Assembly (NCBI GenBank): GCA_007116095.1
Contig: SKJD01000083.1
Span: 1-12,864 of the forward strand
Direction: 5' to 3'
Length of the DNA stretch: 12,864 bases
Source: Candidatus Hydrogenedentota bacterium
Lineage (GTDB): Bacteria; Hydrogenedentota; Hydrogenedentia; Hydrogenedentales; SCBR16-9
Made by a program: the position numbers and the translations under genes. Below, piece after piece: positions 6,111 to 12,864 of the stretch; position 1 is the first letter of the stretch, and every line of letters begins with the position of its first letter. Under the pieces are notes generated by a model. That model did not search any database, was not told the origin of the DNA, and was given only the letters and a program-made list of their open reading frames with translations.

Positions 6111-7313
6111 ATGCGATTGTTCCCGTATCCAGGCATGATGTTTGGTTGTATTTTCGGTGTGGCGGCGTTCTTATGCAGCGCCGCCGTCCAGGCAGAAGTC
6201 TTGTTTAACAAGCAAGCCATTTTCCCCTTGCAGGAAATGCATGTGCACAGCAGCAGCATTGTCGAATTGCCCAACGGCGACTTGCTGACCGTCTGGTTCC
6301 ACGGCTCGGGCGAGCGCACCGCGGATGATGTCGTCTTGCTGGGTTCCCGGATGAAGGCAGGCTCAGACACTTGGAGCCCGGTCTTTCCCATGGCGGAAAC
6401 ACCCAACACGCCAGACTGCAACCCGGTGCTCTTCCTGGACAACAACGAGCGACTGTGGCTCTTCTGGATTGCGGTGAATGCGAACCGCTGGGAACAGTCC
6501 ATCCTGAAATACCGTTACACGGACAACTGGGGCGGCGACGGCGCGCCGGAATGGGAATGGCAGGACGTCTTACTGCTGAAACCCGGCGAGGAATTCGCGG
6601 AAGCGTTGTCGGATGGCCTGGACGCCCTGGACTATTATGAACCGCTCTGGGCGGAGTACGCCTGGCCCTATACCCGCCTGCTGAAACAAGCCGCGCAGGA
6701 TCAAGTGAAACGGGACATCGGCTGGATGACCCGCACCGCGCTTGTGACCCTCGACAGCGGGCGTATACTGCTGCCGCTGTATTCAGACGGCTTCAACGTC
6801 TCCCTCATCGCCTATTCCGATGACGAAGGCGCCACCTGGCAAACGAGCGACCCCATCGTGGGCCTGGGCAACATCCAGCCCAGCCTCGCGGTGCGTAAGA
6901 ACGGCCAGATCGTCGCCTACATGCGCGACAACGGCCCACTTCCGAAGCGGATTCAGGTAGCGACCTCCGAGGATGACGGCGAGACCTGGAGCACCGCAGA
7001 GGCCATGGACTTGCCGAACCCCGGCGCGAGCGTCGCCGTGGACATGCTCCAGGATGGCCGCTGGGTACTCGTCTACAACGACGCCGAGCGGGGCCGTCAC
7101 AACATGACGATTTCGCTCTCCGACGACGAAGGCGCCACCTGGTCCATGTCGCGGATACTCGAGGCCGACGACGAAGCGATGCGCTATGGCTACCCCTTCG
7201 TGATCCAGGACGAAGACGGCATCCTGCACGTCACCTACTCCAGCAGCGGCCCCGACGGCGCCACCATCATCCACCTCGCCCTTCACCCCGACTGGATTGC
7301 CGGCAATTCATAA
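6111..7313 (+). CDS. Exported sialidase-like Asp-box (BNR) beta-propeller protein
   Basis: A 400-residue secreted protein. AGGAG (6099-6103) sits 7 bases before ATG 6111. Residues 1-28 form a signal peptide with likely cleavage after AAVQA. The body has the PF13088-type pattern HSSSIVELPNGDLLTVWFHG (46-65) and three clean Asp boxes: SDDEGATW (236-243), SEDDGETW (286-293) and SDDEGATW (337-344). A degenerate box is near 85-89. Residues about 160-205 look like a helical insertion between blades. Members are annotated as exo-alpha-sialidases, but many PVC-group homologues have unproven substrates. The full GH33 Arg triad is not obvious here, so 'sialidase-like' is safer; a lyase or other propeller glycosidase is possible. 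It is monocistronic, ended by a strong terminator. Confidence 0.85.
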   Translation: MRLFPYPGMMFGCIFGVAAFLCSAAVQAEVLFNKQAIFPLQEMHVHSSSIVELPNGDLLTVWFHGSGERTADDVVLLGSRMKAGSDTWSPVFPMAETPNTPDCNPVLFLDNNERLWLFWIAVNANRWEQSILKYRYTDNWGGDGAPEWEWQDVLLLKPGEEFAEALSDGLDALDYYEPLWAEYAWPYTRLLKQAAQDQVKRDIGWMTRTALVTLDSGRILLPLYSDGFNVSLIAYSDDEGATWQTSDPIVGLGNIQPSLAVRKNGQIVAYMRDNGPLPKRIQVATSEDDGETWSTAEAMDLPNPGASVAVDMLQDGRWVLVYNDAERGRHNMTISLSDDEGATWSMSRILEADDEAMRYGYPFVIQDEDGILHVTYSSSGPDGATIIHLALHPDWIAGNS

Positions 7314-7322
7314 ACAATACAA

Positions 7323-7365
7323 CATGGGCCGTCTACATAATAACGTAGGCGGCCCATGGCTTTTT
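7323..7365 (+). terminator. Rho-independent terminator, possibly bidirectional
   Basis: CATGGGCCGTCTAC (7323-7336) pairs with GTAGGCGGCCCATG (7345-7358): 14 bp with one G-U pair around an 8-base loop, followed by GC and TTTTT (7361-7365). It lies 10 bases after the sialidase-like stop. On the minus strand the same stem is followed by the T-rich TTGTATTGTTT, so it may also stop transcripts of the convergent response regulator gene. Confidence 0.9.
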
Positions 7366-7421
7366 ATATTCAGAATGAACAATCCCATTGCGCCGGTTCG
7401 CCCGGATTCACTGGAAGGCGA

Positions 7422-8363
7422 TTACAGACTCTTCGCGAAAACCCGTTCCTTACAACTGCTCTTGGCGGTTAGCAGACCGCGCATGGCCTCGGAGATCAGG
7501 GTGTCAGCGTATTTGACCTGCAAATTGCCGTCGCCCAACACAACCACCCCGAAGGTCAGTGCGGCTTTGGTTGGCGGCTCACCAAAACTTTGACTGCTGA
7601 TACGCTCCCGTACCTTGTTCACGTATGCCATGGCGTCTTCCAGCGGGGCATGCGGCAATGCGGCGATAAATACCGTACTATCGTAACGGGCGAGAATATC
7701 AAAGTTACGCGAGAAATCCCGCATGGACATGCCAATTTCCACCAGCAGGTCATCCATGGCGGCCGTGCCCCAATCCAACTCCAGAGGCGTAACTTCATCC
7801 ACGTCGATCATGATGCAGGAAAGAGCCAGGTTGAAGCTTTGGGCGCGCTCAATCTCCTCCTGCATGCGCTCTTGAAAATAGCGTCGGTTACGCAGGCCGG
7901 TAAGGTGATCCGTGTAGATGGTGTCGTGCAGCAGTTCCTGCTCTTCAAAGAGCAGCTCCTGGCTGATATTCAGTGGGTTCGGAAGCTGCATCGTTCGCCG
8001 CGCCGACTCCACGCATACCATAACAAATGGCAGGTTGAACGGCTTGGGGATATAATCCACCGCGCCCAAGTCAAAGCCGTGCGCCACATCATTGGACTCA
8101 CCCCGGGCCGTGACAAAAATCACGGAGATGTCGCGTGTCTTCGGATCCGCCTTCAGGCGTCTACAGACGTCATAGCCATCTATATCCGGCATGCCAACAT
8201 CCAGCAGAATTAAGTCAATATGCTCTTGGGCGCACACGCGCAACGCATCGCTGCCATTGTAGACCGGCACGGCGTCATAGCCATTCATTTTCAGGCCTTC
8301 ACAAAGGAGGAAGGCCTCTTCCCGATTGTCGTCTGCAACACAGACACGAAATGATGTAACCAT
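7422..8363 (-). CDS. Response regulator with degenerate GGDEF domain and intact c-di-GMP I-site
   Basis: A 313-residue cytoplasmic protein. Residues 1-125 are a CheY-like receiver with acidic pocket Asp11/Asp12, phospho-acceptor Asp55 (LLLDVGMPDIDGYD), Thr85 and Lys107, all present. After a helical linker (about 135-150), DHLTGLRNRRYF (152-163) starts a GGDEF fold. The catalytic signature RYGGDEF is replaced by R226-Y-D-S-T-V-F232, and the usual FKxxND and GHxxGD residues are also lost, so GTP cyclisation is very unlikely. The inhibitory-site motif RxxD survives as R219-N-F-D222 at the normal distance. This is the pattern of c-di-GMP effectors such as Caulobacter PopA. No partner histidine kinase is adjacent. 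ATG 8363 has only a weak GGGA upstream; it is the natural receiver start. Confidence 0.9.
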   Translation of the reverse strand: MVTSFRVCVADDNREEAFLLCEGLKMNGYDAVPVYNGSDALRVCAQEHIDLILLDVGMPDIDGYDVCRRLKADPKTRDISVIFVTARGESNDVAHGFDLGAVDYIPKPFNLPFVMVCVESARRTMQLPNPLNISQELLFEEQELLHDTIYTDHLTGLRNRRYFQERMQEEIERAQSFNLALSCIMIDVDEVTPLELDWGTAAMDDLLVEIGMSMRDFSRNFDILARYDSTVFIAALPHAPLEDAMAYVNKVRERISSQSFGEPPTKAALTFGVVVLGDGNLQVKYADTLISEAMRGLLTAKSSCKERVFAKSL

Positions 8364-8647
8364 AGAATCCCGTCACTTTTAATGTTTGCGTTGAGTGCGC
8401 CTGCACAAAGCGCTCTAGTTTTATTTCACATCATAAATGTGTTTTTTGCCTGTTGGCTGGAATAACAGGAGGCGTTATCTTGTAACCGATAGGTCATTAA
8501 CGTCTGAAGTGTACCCGACAAAGGACTGTTTTGGCAAATGTACTTGTTGCAACAGCCGTGCAAAATATCGGCAAAACGCGAAATAGAACCACAGAAATAC
8601 ATACAATAAGCACTTTAAACACAAACTAATCTTGAAAAACGGGGTTT
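8364..8647. other. Intergenic region with regulatory candidates only
   Basis: These 284 AT-richer bases hold no convincing gene. On the minus strand, TTGCACG-GCTG-TTGC (8549-8563) resembles a sigma54 -24/-12 element with one G of the -24 GG pair changed; it is about 185 bases before the response regulator start. It overlaps the perfect palindrome TGTTGCAACA (8545-8554). CACAT-N5-ATGTG followed by six T (8427-8447) and AAAAAC-GGG-GTTTTT (8635-8649) are weak hairpins; the latter sits at the PLP-enzyme stop and may be a feeble terminator. Confidence 0.3.
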
Positions 8648-9793
8648 TTACGTTAATGACGCCAGCGCCTGGGAAAAATCCGCTTTGATGTCTTCAATGT
8701 CTTCCAGGCCCACCGAGACCCGCACGAGATTTTCGGTAATTCCCATTTCCAGTCGGGCTGCTTCAGGCATGCTGATATGGGTCATGCTCCAGGGGTGTTC
8801 AATCAGCGATTCGACCCCGCCGAGGGACACAGCCTGGGAATGTAGCTTCAAAGCGCCCAGTAGATGGTATGCGGCTTCAAGCCCTCCCTTCATGAAAAAG
8901 GAGAACGTACCGCCGTAACCCCGCGCCTGCCGGGTGGCCAGCGCATGCTGCGGATGGGAAGACAAACCGGGGTGTAACACGGATTTAATGGCCGGATGCG
9001 TTTCCAGGTACTGCGCCAAATCCAGGGCGTTCTGGTTGTGCGCCTCCATGCGCAGGGCCAGGGTCTTGAGTCCACGCAAGACCAGAAAGCAGTCCCAGGG
9101 TCCCGGCACGGCGCCGGTGGCGTTTTGCAGGAAGTAGAGTTTTTCTCCCAGCGCAGCGTCTTTCACGACAATGGCGCCGCCCACCACGTCCGAGTGGCCG
9201 TTGATGTATTTCGTCGTGGAGTGCAATACCATATCCACGCCGAGATCGAGGGGATTCTGAAAGTAGGGCGACAAGAAAGTATTGTCGCAGACCGTGTGAA
9301 TGCCGTGCTTCTGGGCGATTCCCGTGATGGCTTCCAAATCCACTACCTTCATGAGGGGATTGGTCGGCGTCTCGATCCAGATCATGCGGGTATTGTCCCG
9401 AATGGCGTCTTCCAGCGCCGTCAGGTCGGACAGATCAACCAAGGTAATTTCGATGCCCTTGTTCTGCATGACATTCATCATCAGGCGGTAGGTGCCGCCA
9501 TAAATCTCGTCGGATACGACAAAATGATCCCCCGCCTGGTACTGCAACAGCAGCGTCGTTTCCGCCGCCATGCCCGAAGCAAAGACGAGTCCCCGGCTGC
9601 CGTTCTCCAACGAGGCCAGGCATTCTTCCAGGGCCTGCCGGGTCGGGTTGCCGGAGCGGGAATAGTCGAAAGTCCGTGGCTTGTCCGGGGCCTCAAAGGC
9701 AAAGGTCGAAGTTTGGTATACGGGAGTCATGACCGATCCATGCAAAGGCTCCGGTTCCTGACCAGCATGGATGGCGCGGGTTCTGAATTTCAT
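8648..9793 (-). CDS. Trans-sulfuration PLP enzyme (cystathionine gamma-synthase/lyase family)
   Basis: A 381-residue cytoplasmic PLP enzyme of Cys/Met metabolism. I chose ATG 9793 over the TTG two codons upstream because RTRAIHAGQ then follows the start as in the family; no clear ribosome site is seen. Family marks, numbered from this ATG: YSRSGNPT (44-51, phosphate-binding Tyr and Arg), ASGMAA (72-77), ETPTNP (141-146), Asp170 facing the pyridine nitrogen, STTKYINGHSD with Schiff-base Lys195, and SLGGVESLIEHP (323-334). Length and motifs are complete. Members catalyse cystathionine gamma-synthase (MetB), gamma-lyase or beta-lyase reactions, or methionine gamma-lysis; sequence reading alone does not settle which, so no symbol is given. 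It is monocistronic, far from other methionine genes in the window. Confidence 0.95.
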   Translation of the reverse strand: MKFRTRAIHAGQEPEPLHGSVMTPVYQTSTFAFEAPDKPRTFDYSRSGNPTRQALEECLASLENGSRGLVFASGMAAETTLLLQYQAGDHFVVSDEIYGGTYRLMMNVMQNKGIEITLVDLSDLTALEDAIRDNTRMIWIETPTNPLMKVVDLEAITGIAQKHGIHTVCDNTFLSPYFQNPLDLGVDMVLHSTTKYINGHSDVVGGAIVVKDAALGEKLYFLQNATGAVPGPWDCFLVLRGLKTLALRMEAHNQNALDLAQYLETHPAIKSVLHPGLSSHPQHALATRQARGYGGTFSFFMKGGLEAAYHLLGALKLHSQAVSLGGVESLIEHPWSMTHISMPEAARLEMGITENLVRVSVGLEDIEDIKADFSQALASLT

Positions 9794-9859
9794 GTACAAC
9801 GCTTTCTAAAGTGTAGGGTGTCGGGTGTTTTTACAGGGAAGAAGTACACGGCAAAGCAG

Positions 9860-9865
9860 ATTATA
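9860..9865 (-). promoter_or_regulatory. Candidate -10 box for the PLP enzyme gene
   Basis: A perfect TATAAT reads on the minus strand 66 bases before the start at 9793. No good -35 is found at 16-18 bases upstream, so this is a weak or activator-dependent promoter candidate. Confidence 0.35.
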
Positions 9866-9933
9866 TGCTGTCCCATTTCGTGCATACGCGGATCGATAAA
9901 GCACATTTTCATATCCCCGCTGCATTAAAATGG

Positions 9934-9970
9934 ACGTGTCCGTGATTTCCGTGTTTTCCGTGGTAAAAAA
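9934..9970 (+). repeat. TCCGTG 9-bp-periodic repeat, copy A
   Basis: After ACGTG, units TCCGTGATT, TCCGTGTTT and TCCGTGG follow in a strict 9-bp period, then an A-run. It matches copy B (10259-10295) at 32 of 37 positions in the same orientation, 325 bases apart. The differences fall mainly in the three-base spacers and not in TCCGTG, which suggests the hexamer is the conserved part. Confidence 0.8.
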
Positions 9971-10030
9971 TGACAAAAAGTTACAATCGAAATCTGCGTA
10001 CATCGGCGTCATTTGCGGATAGTTTTTTCT

Positions 10031-10148
10031 GCTGGCGCCCCTTCGGGGACCGCTTTTAGGGGGCGACGCGATCCCGGGGTGGCGGCTCTGCGGGCGTGCC
10101 GCCCAACAGGCCTTACCCCGCGCTACAAGCTTTAATCCCTTCGGGATT
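10031..10148. other. Cluster of GC-rich hairpins between the repeat copies
   Basis: Within 120 bases there are CCCC-TTC-GGGG (10038-10048), a competing CGCCCC/GGGGCG pair (10036-10041 with 10060-10065), GGCGG/CCGCC (10081-10085 with 10099-10103), GGGC/GCCC (10092-10095 with 10101-10104) and AATCCC-TTC-GGGATT (10134-10148, perfect). It could be a mobile REP-like cassette, a structured RNA, or DNA-level structure. Transcription is not shown, and no known RNA family is recognised. Confidence 0.45.
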
Positions 10149-10258
10149 GGTTACAGGCATTGGCTTTGCATCAAAATAGGTTCCGTTGGCATAAAACCAA
10201 CAACCCACCCAACGATGCGCCAGCACGCACCCCCTTTGCGCCTCTGCGTCAAAAATCA

Positions 10259-10350
10259 ACGTGTCCGTGTAATCCGTGCTTTCCGTGGTAAATAAAACTT
10301 TTCGTGTCCTTTCGTGGTTCCATATTGGCAGTTCCTGTAGTAACCACGAA
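10259..10350 (+). repeat. TCCGTG repeat copy B with inverted CACGAA partner
   Basis: ACGTG plus TCCGTGTAA, TCCGTGCTT and TCCGTGG (10259-10295) mirror copy A. The 9-bp rhythm resumes as TTCGTGTCC and TTTCGTGG (10301-10318). TTCGTGGTT (10311-10319) then has a perfect inverted partner AACCACGAA (10342-10350) across 22 bases, after which TGCACG units continue to about 10368. The whole can fold as a long imperfect hairpin. Such elements are dispersed in intergenic DNA of many environmental bacteria (from memory). Confidence 0.75.
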
Positions 10351-10527
10351 TGCACGCCAATGCACGCGAATTGGGAACCACCATGCGGCTATTGCCACCT
10401 CTGCGCACGCGGCATGGCGGTGACAGGCCGTTTCTTGCTACCATTTGCCATTATAACAAACCCGCCTCTTCGATTCATTGCATCCCTGATGCATTTAATC
10501 ATTTATCTGCAAGGAGCCAAGTACACG

Positions 10528-12240
10528 ATGAGCAACAAGGATGTGGCTGCGGCGCTGGAAGAAATCGCCCAGTTGATGGAGTTGTCCGGGGAAAATCCCT
10601 TCAAAATACGCTCCTATGTAAACGGCGCCCGGCTGGTCGAGCAACTGGACGAGGATATCCAGGGCGTCGTGATGGAGGGACGCCTGCGGGAGTTACCGGG
10701 CATCGGGGAAGCCTTGGCGGACAAAATCCAGACCCTGGTCGAGACCGGCGCGCTCCCCTTTCTGGAGGAACTCCGCGCCCAGTTTCCCGATACCATCCAG
10801 GAGTTGTTTCAAATCCCCAACCTCGGTCCCAAGCGCATCAAGACCTTGTACAAGGAGCTTGGTGTAGATACCCTCGCCGCACTCGAAGAAGCGCTCAACG
10901 CGGGCCGCATCGCTGATCTGAAAGGCTTCGGCCCAAAAATGCAGGCCAAGATTCAGGAAGGCATCGAATTTGCACACGCCCATGCTGGCCAATACCTGCT
11001 CATCGAAGCCGAGAAGGTGGTGGAAACACTGATCCCCTGGCTGAGGAAAGAGCCCGCAGTCCTGCACATCGCCCCGGCCGGCAGCTACCGCCGTTCGAAA
11101 GAGGTGGTGAAGGACGTGGACTTGGTGGTGGCGTCGGCCAAACCGAAACTGGTAATGCAGCGCTTCATCGAAGCGCCGGGCGTCCAGCGGGTCACGAACC
11201 ATGGCGACACCAAATCCAGCGTGGTCTGGGAATCGGGCATCCATGTAGACCTGCGCGTTGTCTCGGAGGAGGCCTATCCCTATGCCCTGCTGCACTTTAC
11301 CGGTAGCAAGGAGCACAATGTAGTCCTGCGCCGTCGCGCCAAAGACCGGGACCTGAAGCTCAACGAGTACGGCCTATTCACTGATGAAGACAAGCTGGCG
11401 CCCTGTGATGACGAAGTCGACATATATAAAAAACTCGGATTGCCCTACATTCCGCCGGAACTGCGTGAGGACATGGGCGAGTTTGAACTGGAAGAAAGTC
11501 CCGAGCTGCTGGAGATGATCGATATTCGCGGGGTCATCCACAGCCACACGACCTACAGCGACGGCAAAGACAGCCTGGCGGAAATGGTCACCGGGGCCCA
11601 AGGTCGAGGCTATGAATACCTGCACATCAGTGATCACAGCCAGTCCGCGGCCTATGCCGGGGGCCTTCGGGAAGCGGATATTGAGCGACAACACCGCGAG
11701 ATCGACGCCATCAATAAAAAGCTCAAGGAATTCCGGGTGATCAAAGGGATTGAGTCCGACATCCGAACAGACGGCTCGCTCGACTACGAGGACGACATCC
11801 TTGGCAGTTTTGAGCTGATCGTCGCCTCGGTCCACAGCCAACTCGACATGACGGAGAAAGAAGCGACCCAGCGCCTGATCACCGCTGTGGAGAATCCCTA
11901 CACCCACATCCTCGGGCATCCCACGGGCCGCCTGTTGCTGATGCGCCGCGGCTTCCCCATCCAATACGACAAGCTCTTCGACGCCTGCGTCGCCAATCAG
12001 GTCGCGATAGAAATCAACGCCAACTGCCGGCGCCTCGACATCGACTGGCGCTATATCCGCCGGGGTCGGGACAAAGGCGTGCTATTTTCCATCGGTCCCG
12101 ACGCGCACCGCCTCGACGCCCTGGACAACATGCGCTTTGGTATCGGTATCGCCCGAAAAGGCTGGCTGGAAGCGGAACATGTATTGAATACCTGGAAAGT
12201 GGAGGACCTGCTGGCGTGGGCGCGGAAGAAAAAGCCATGA
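10528..12240 (+). CDS. polX: DNA polymerase/3'-5' exonuclease PolX (family X plus PHP domain)
   Basis: A 570-residue cytoplasmic repair polymerase, the same length as Bacillus subtilis PolX. ATG 10528 follows AAGGAG (10511-10516) by 11 bases; an in-frame ATG at 10489 would add 13 non-family residues. Residues 1-150 hold the 8-kDa domain and helix-hairpin-helix motifs (LPGIGEALADKI 56-67, IPNLGPKRIKTL 96-107, LKGFGPKMQAKI 131-142). The palm carries GSYRRS (185-190) and metal ligands Asp196, Asp198 and Asp241. The C-terminal PHP exonuclease keeps all nine expected metal ligands: His338, His340, Asp345, His370, Glu409, His436, His464, Asp525 and His527. Known role: gap filling and 3'-end processing in base excision repair. 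Its stop overlaps the endonuclease III start, so the two are co-translated. Nothing is missing; both activities are probably functional. Confidence 0.96.
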   Translation: MSNKDVAAALEEIAQLMELSGENPFKIRSYVNGARLVEQLDEDIQGVVMEGRLRELPGIGEALADKIQTLVETGALPFLEELRAQFPDTIQELFQIPNLGPKRIKTLYKELGVDTLAALEEALNAGRIADLKGFGPKMQAKIQEGIEFAHAHAGQYLLIEAEKVVETLIPWLRKEPAVLHIAPAGSYRRSKEVVKDVDLVVASAKPKLVMQRFIEAPGVQRVTNHGDTKSSVVWESGIHVDLRVVSEEAYPYALLHFTGSKEHNVVLRRRAKDRDLKLNEYGLFTDEDKLAPCDDEVDIYKKLGLPYIPPELREDMGEFELEESPELLEMIDIRGVIHSHTTYSDGKDSLAEMVTGAQGRGYEYLHISDHSQSAAYAGGLREADIERQHREIDAINKKLKEFRVIKGIESDIRTDGSLDYEDDILGSFELIVASVHSQLDMTEKEATQRLITAVENPYTHILGHPTGRLLLMRRGFPIQYDKLFDACVANQVAIEINANCRRLDIDWRYIRRGRDKGVLFSIGPDAHRLDALDNMRFGIGIARKGWLEAEHVLNTWKVEDLLAWARKKKP

Positions 12241-12864
12241 CAGAGAAGACAGCCGTAAAGAAACGGGAGAACTTGACGGAGAAACGCGTCCGGGCGGTAG
12301 AAGTCTTCGAGCGACTCCGGGCGGCGTATCCGGACCTCCGCTGCACCCTGGATTATGGCAGCCCCTTTCAACTGCTGATCATGACCATCCTGGCGGCCCA
12401 GTGCACGGACGAACGGGTGAACCTGGTGACCAAACCGCTCTTCGCGGAATATCCCGATGCGGCGTCTCTGTACCAACTGCCCACTCCGGAATTGGAGAAG
12501 CGAATTCATTCCTGCGGCTTTTACCGCGCCAAGGCCCGGAATATCCACAAGACCTGCCAAATTTTGCTGGAGGAATACGGCGGCGAGGTGCCCGGAGACA
12601 TGCAGGCATTGGTGAAGTTGCCTGGCGTGGGACGCAAGACCGCGAATGTGATCCTGGGCGAGTGTTACGGCGTGCCGGGCGTCATCGTCGACACGCACTG
12701 CACGCGGGTGAGCCGGCGCCTGGGCTTCAGCAAGGCGGCGGATGCGGTCAAGATAGAACGGGAATTGATGAAGGTCTGGCCCGAGGAAAGATGGACGCTG
12801 TTTTCGCATTGCATGGTCTTTCACGGGCGCGCGGTCTGCTCGGCGCGCAGCCCCAAATGCAGCC
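12237..12864 (+). CDS. nth: Endonuclease III (DNA glycosylase/AP lyase), 3' end outside window
   Basis: 209 complete codons are visible and open to the right edge. The ATG (12237-12239) overlaps the polX TGA as ATGA, implying translational coupling. ILAAQCTDERVN (51-62) is the family's substrate-pocket motif. The helix-hairpin-helix LPGVGRKTANVIL (128-140) contains catalytic Lys134, and VDTHCTRVSRRLG (151-163) contains catalytic Asp152, matching E. coli Lys120 and Asp138. Cys201 and Cys208 start the C-x6-C-x2-C-x5-C iron-sulfur cluster; the last two cysteines lie beyond the window. It removes oxidised pyrimidines and cleaves the abasic site, creating ends that PolX can trim and fill. About 14 extra charged residues precede the usual start of E. 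coli-type Nth. Confidence 0.96.
   Translation, partial: MTEKTAVKKRENLTEKRVRAVEVFERLRAAYPDLRCTLDYGSPFQLLIMTILAAQCTDERVNLVTKPLFAEYPDAASLYQLPTPELEKRIHSCGFYRAKARNIHKTCQILLEEYGGEVPGDMQALVKLPGVGRKTANVILGECYGVPGVIVDTHCTRVSRRLGFSKAADAVKIERELMKVWPEERWTLFSHCMVFHGRAVCSARSPKCS

Larger units (their letters stand above)
9794..10527. other. 734-base gene-free region, repeat- and hairpin-rich
   Basis: This divergent gap between the PLP enzyme and polX has no supported gene. In order it holds the PLP-enzyme -10 candidate, TCCGTG repeat copy A, a GC-rich hairpin cluster (about 10030-10150), a stretch ending in CCTTTGCGCCTCTGCGTC, TCCGTG repeat copy B with an inverted partner, an imperfect 10-bp inverted repeat (10377-10386 with 10412-10421, one mismatch), TATAAC (10452-10457, possible polX -10) and the polX ribosome site. 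Short open frames here are repeat translations (for example FTTENTEITDT), a type I recognise as spurious in many environmental genomes. Confidence 0.7.

Noticed and set aside
5960..6502. Minus-strand 180-codon open frame
   Set aside because: Antisense shadow of the sialidase-like gene; no family features or ribosome site, and not an exbB.
8427..8447. CACAT-N5-ATGTG followed by six T, as a plus-strand terminator
   Set aside because: No plus-strand gene lies upstream to terminate; the stem is only 5 bp and AT-rich.
8996..9928. Plus-strand 310-codon open frame
   Set aside because: Antisense shadow of the PLP enzyme, whose complete motif set proves the minus-strand frame.
9806..10012. Minus-strand 68-codon open frame (FTTENTEITDT...)
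   Set aside because: It is the translation of TCCGTG repeat copy A; no ribosome site, no domain, and the type is a well-known spurious ORF.
10113..10355. Minus-strand 80-codon open frame (FTTESTDYTDT...DAEAQRG...)
   Set aside because: Translation of repeat copy B and neighbouring non-coding repeat sequence; no coding signals.
10276..10527. Upstream extension of polX to a start near 10276 or 10489
   Set aside because: The extra residues come from repeat DNA and do not resemble PolX; ATG 10528 has AAGGAG upstream and gives the family length of 570.
1..12864. CRISPR array, tRNA/rRNA, insertion sequence, toxin-antitoxin or defence operon
   Set aside because: No regularly spaced repeats with unique spacers, cloverleaf, transposase or paired small ORFs were found.

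Overview
The window looks like chromosome from a GC-rich (by eye high-50s % G+C) member of the PVC/Hydrogenedentota-like bacteria. The best taxonomic pointer is the pseudopilin at the left edge. It carries the prepilin motif [19 protein letters not shown] followed by the [20 protein letters not shown] stretch typical of the hugely amplified DUF1559-type pseudopilins of Planctomycetota, Lentisphaerota, Verrucomicrobiota and Hydrogenedentota. The assignment is from memory of these families, not from a search. No rRNA, tRNA, CRISPR array, transposase or phage gene was seen.

Layout, left to right. (1) 1-703, minus: partial DUF1559-type pseudopilin, running off the window. (2) 946-1866, plus: AraC-family regulator of RhaS/RhaR type, divergent from the pseudopilin; its promoter is overlaid by two ACAATATTGC repeats exactly 21 bp apart. 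(3) 2072-3730, plus: compact cytoplasmic alpha-L-rhamnosidase-like (GH78-type) enzyme. (4) 4020-5441, plus: MATE efflux transporter, preceded by an extended -10 promoter lying inside an inverted repeat and by a possible 40-codon leader ORF that overlaps the MATE start by ATGA. (5) 5466-5891, minus: orphan ExbD/TolR. (6) 6111-7313, plus: exported sialidase-like Asp-box beta-propeller, ended by a strong hairpin terminator. (7) 7422-8363, minus: response regulator with a degenerate GGDEF domain (RYDSTVF) that keeps the RxxD inhibitory c-di-GMP site. (8) 8648-9793, minus: trans-sulfuration PLP enzyme. (9) 9794-10527: a 734-base gene-free region with two diverged 37-bp copies of a 9-bp-periodic TCCGTG repeat, bracketing a hairpin-rich GC segment. 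(10) 10528-12240, plus: PolX DNA polymerase with PHP domain, overlapping by ATGA (11) 12237 to the right edge, endonuclease III.

How the genes fit together. The RhaS-like sensor next to a GH78-like enzyme suggests a small rhamnoside-responsive unit, and the exported Asp-box protein may add extracellular glycan processing. PolX and Nth form a translationally coupled base-excision-repair pair. The response regulator is probably a c-di-GMP-binding output protein and not a cyclase. The MATE pump, ExbD and PLP enzyme look like independent single-gene units.

No wholly new multi-gene system is evident. The best second-look items are the degenerate-GGDEF regulator, the 21-bp-spaced operator, the MATE leader, and the repeat-bounded structured intergenic region.
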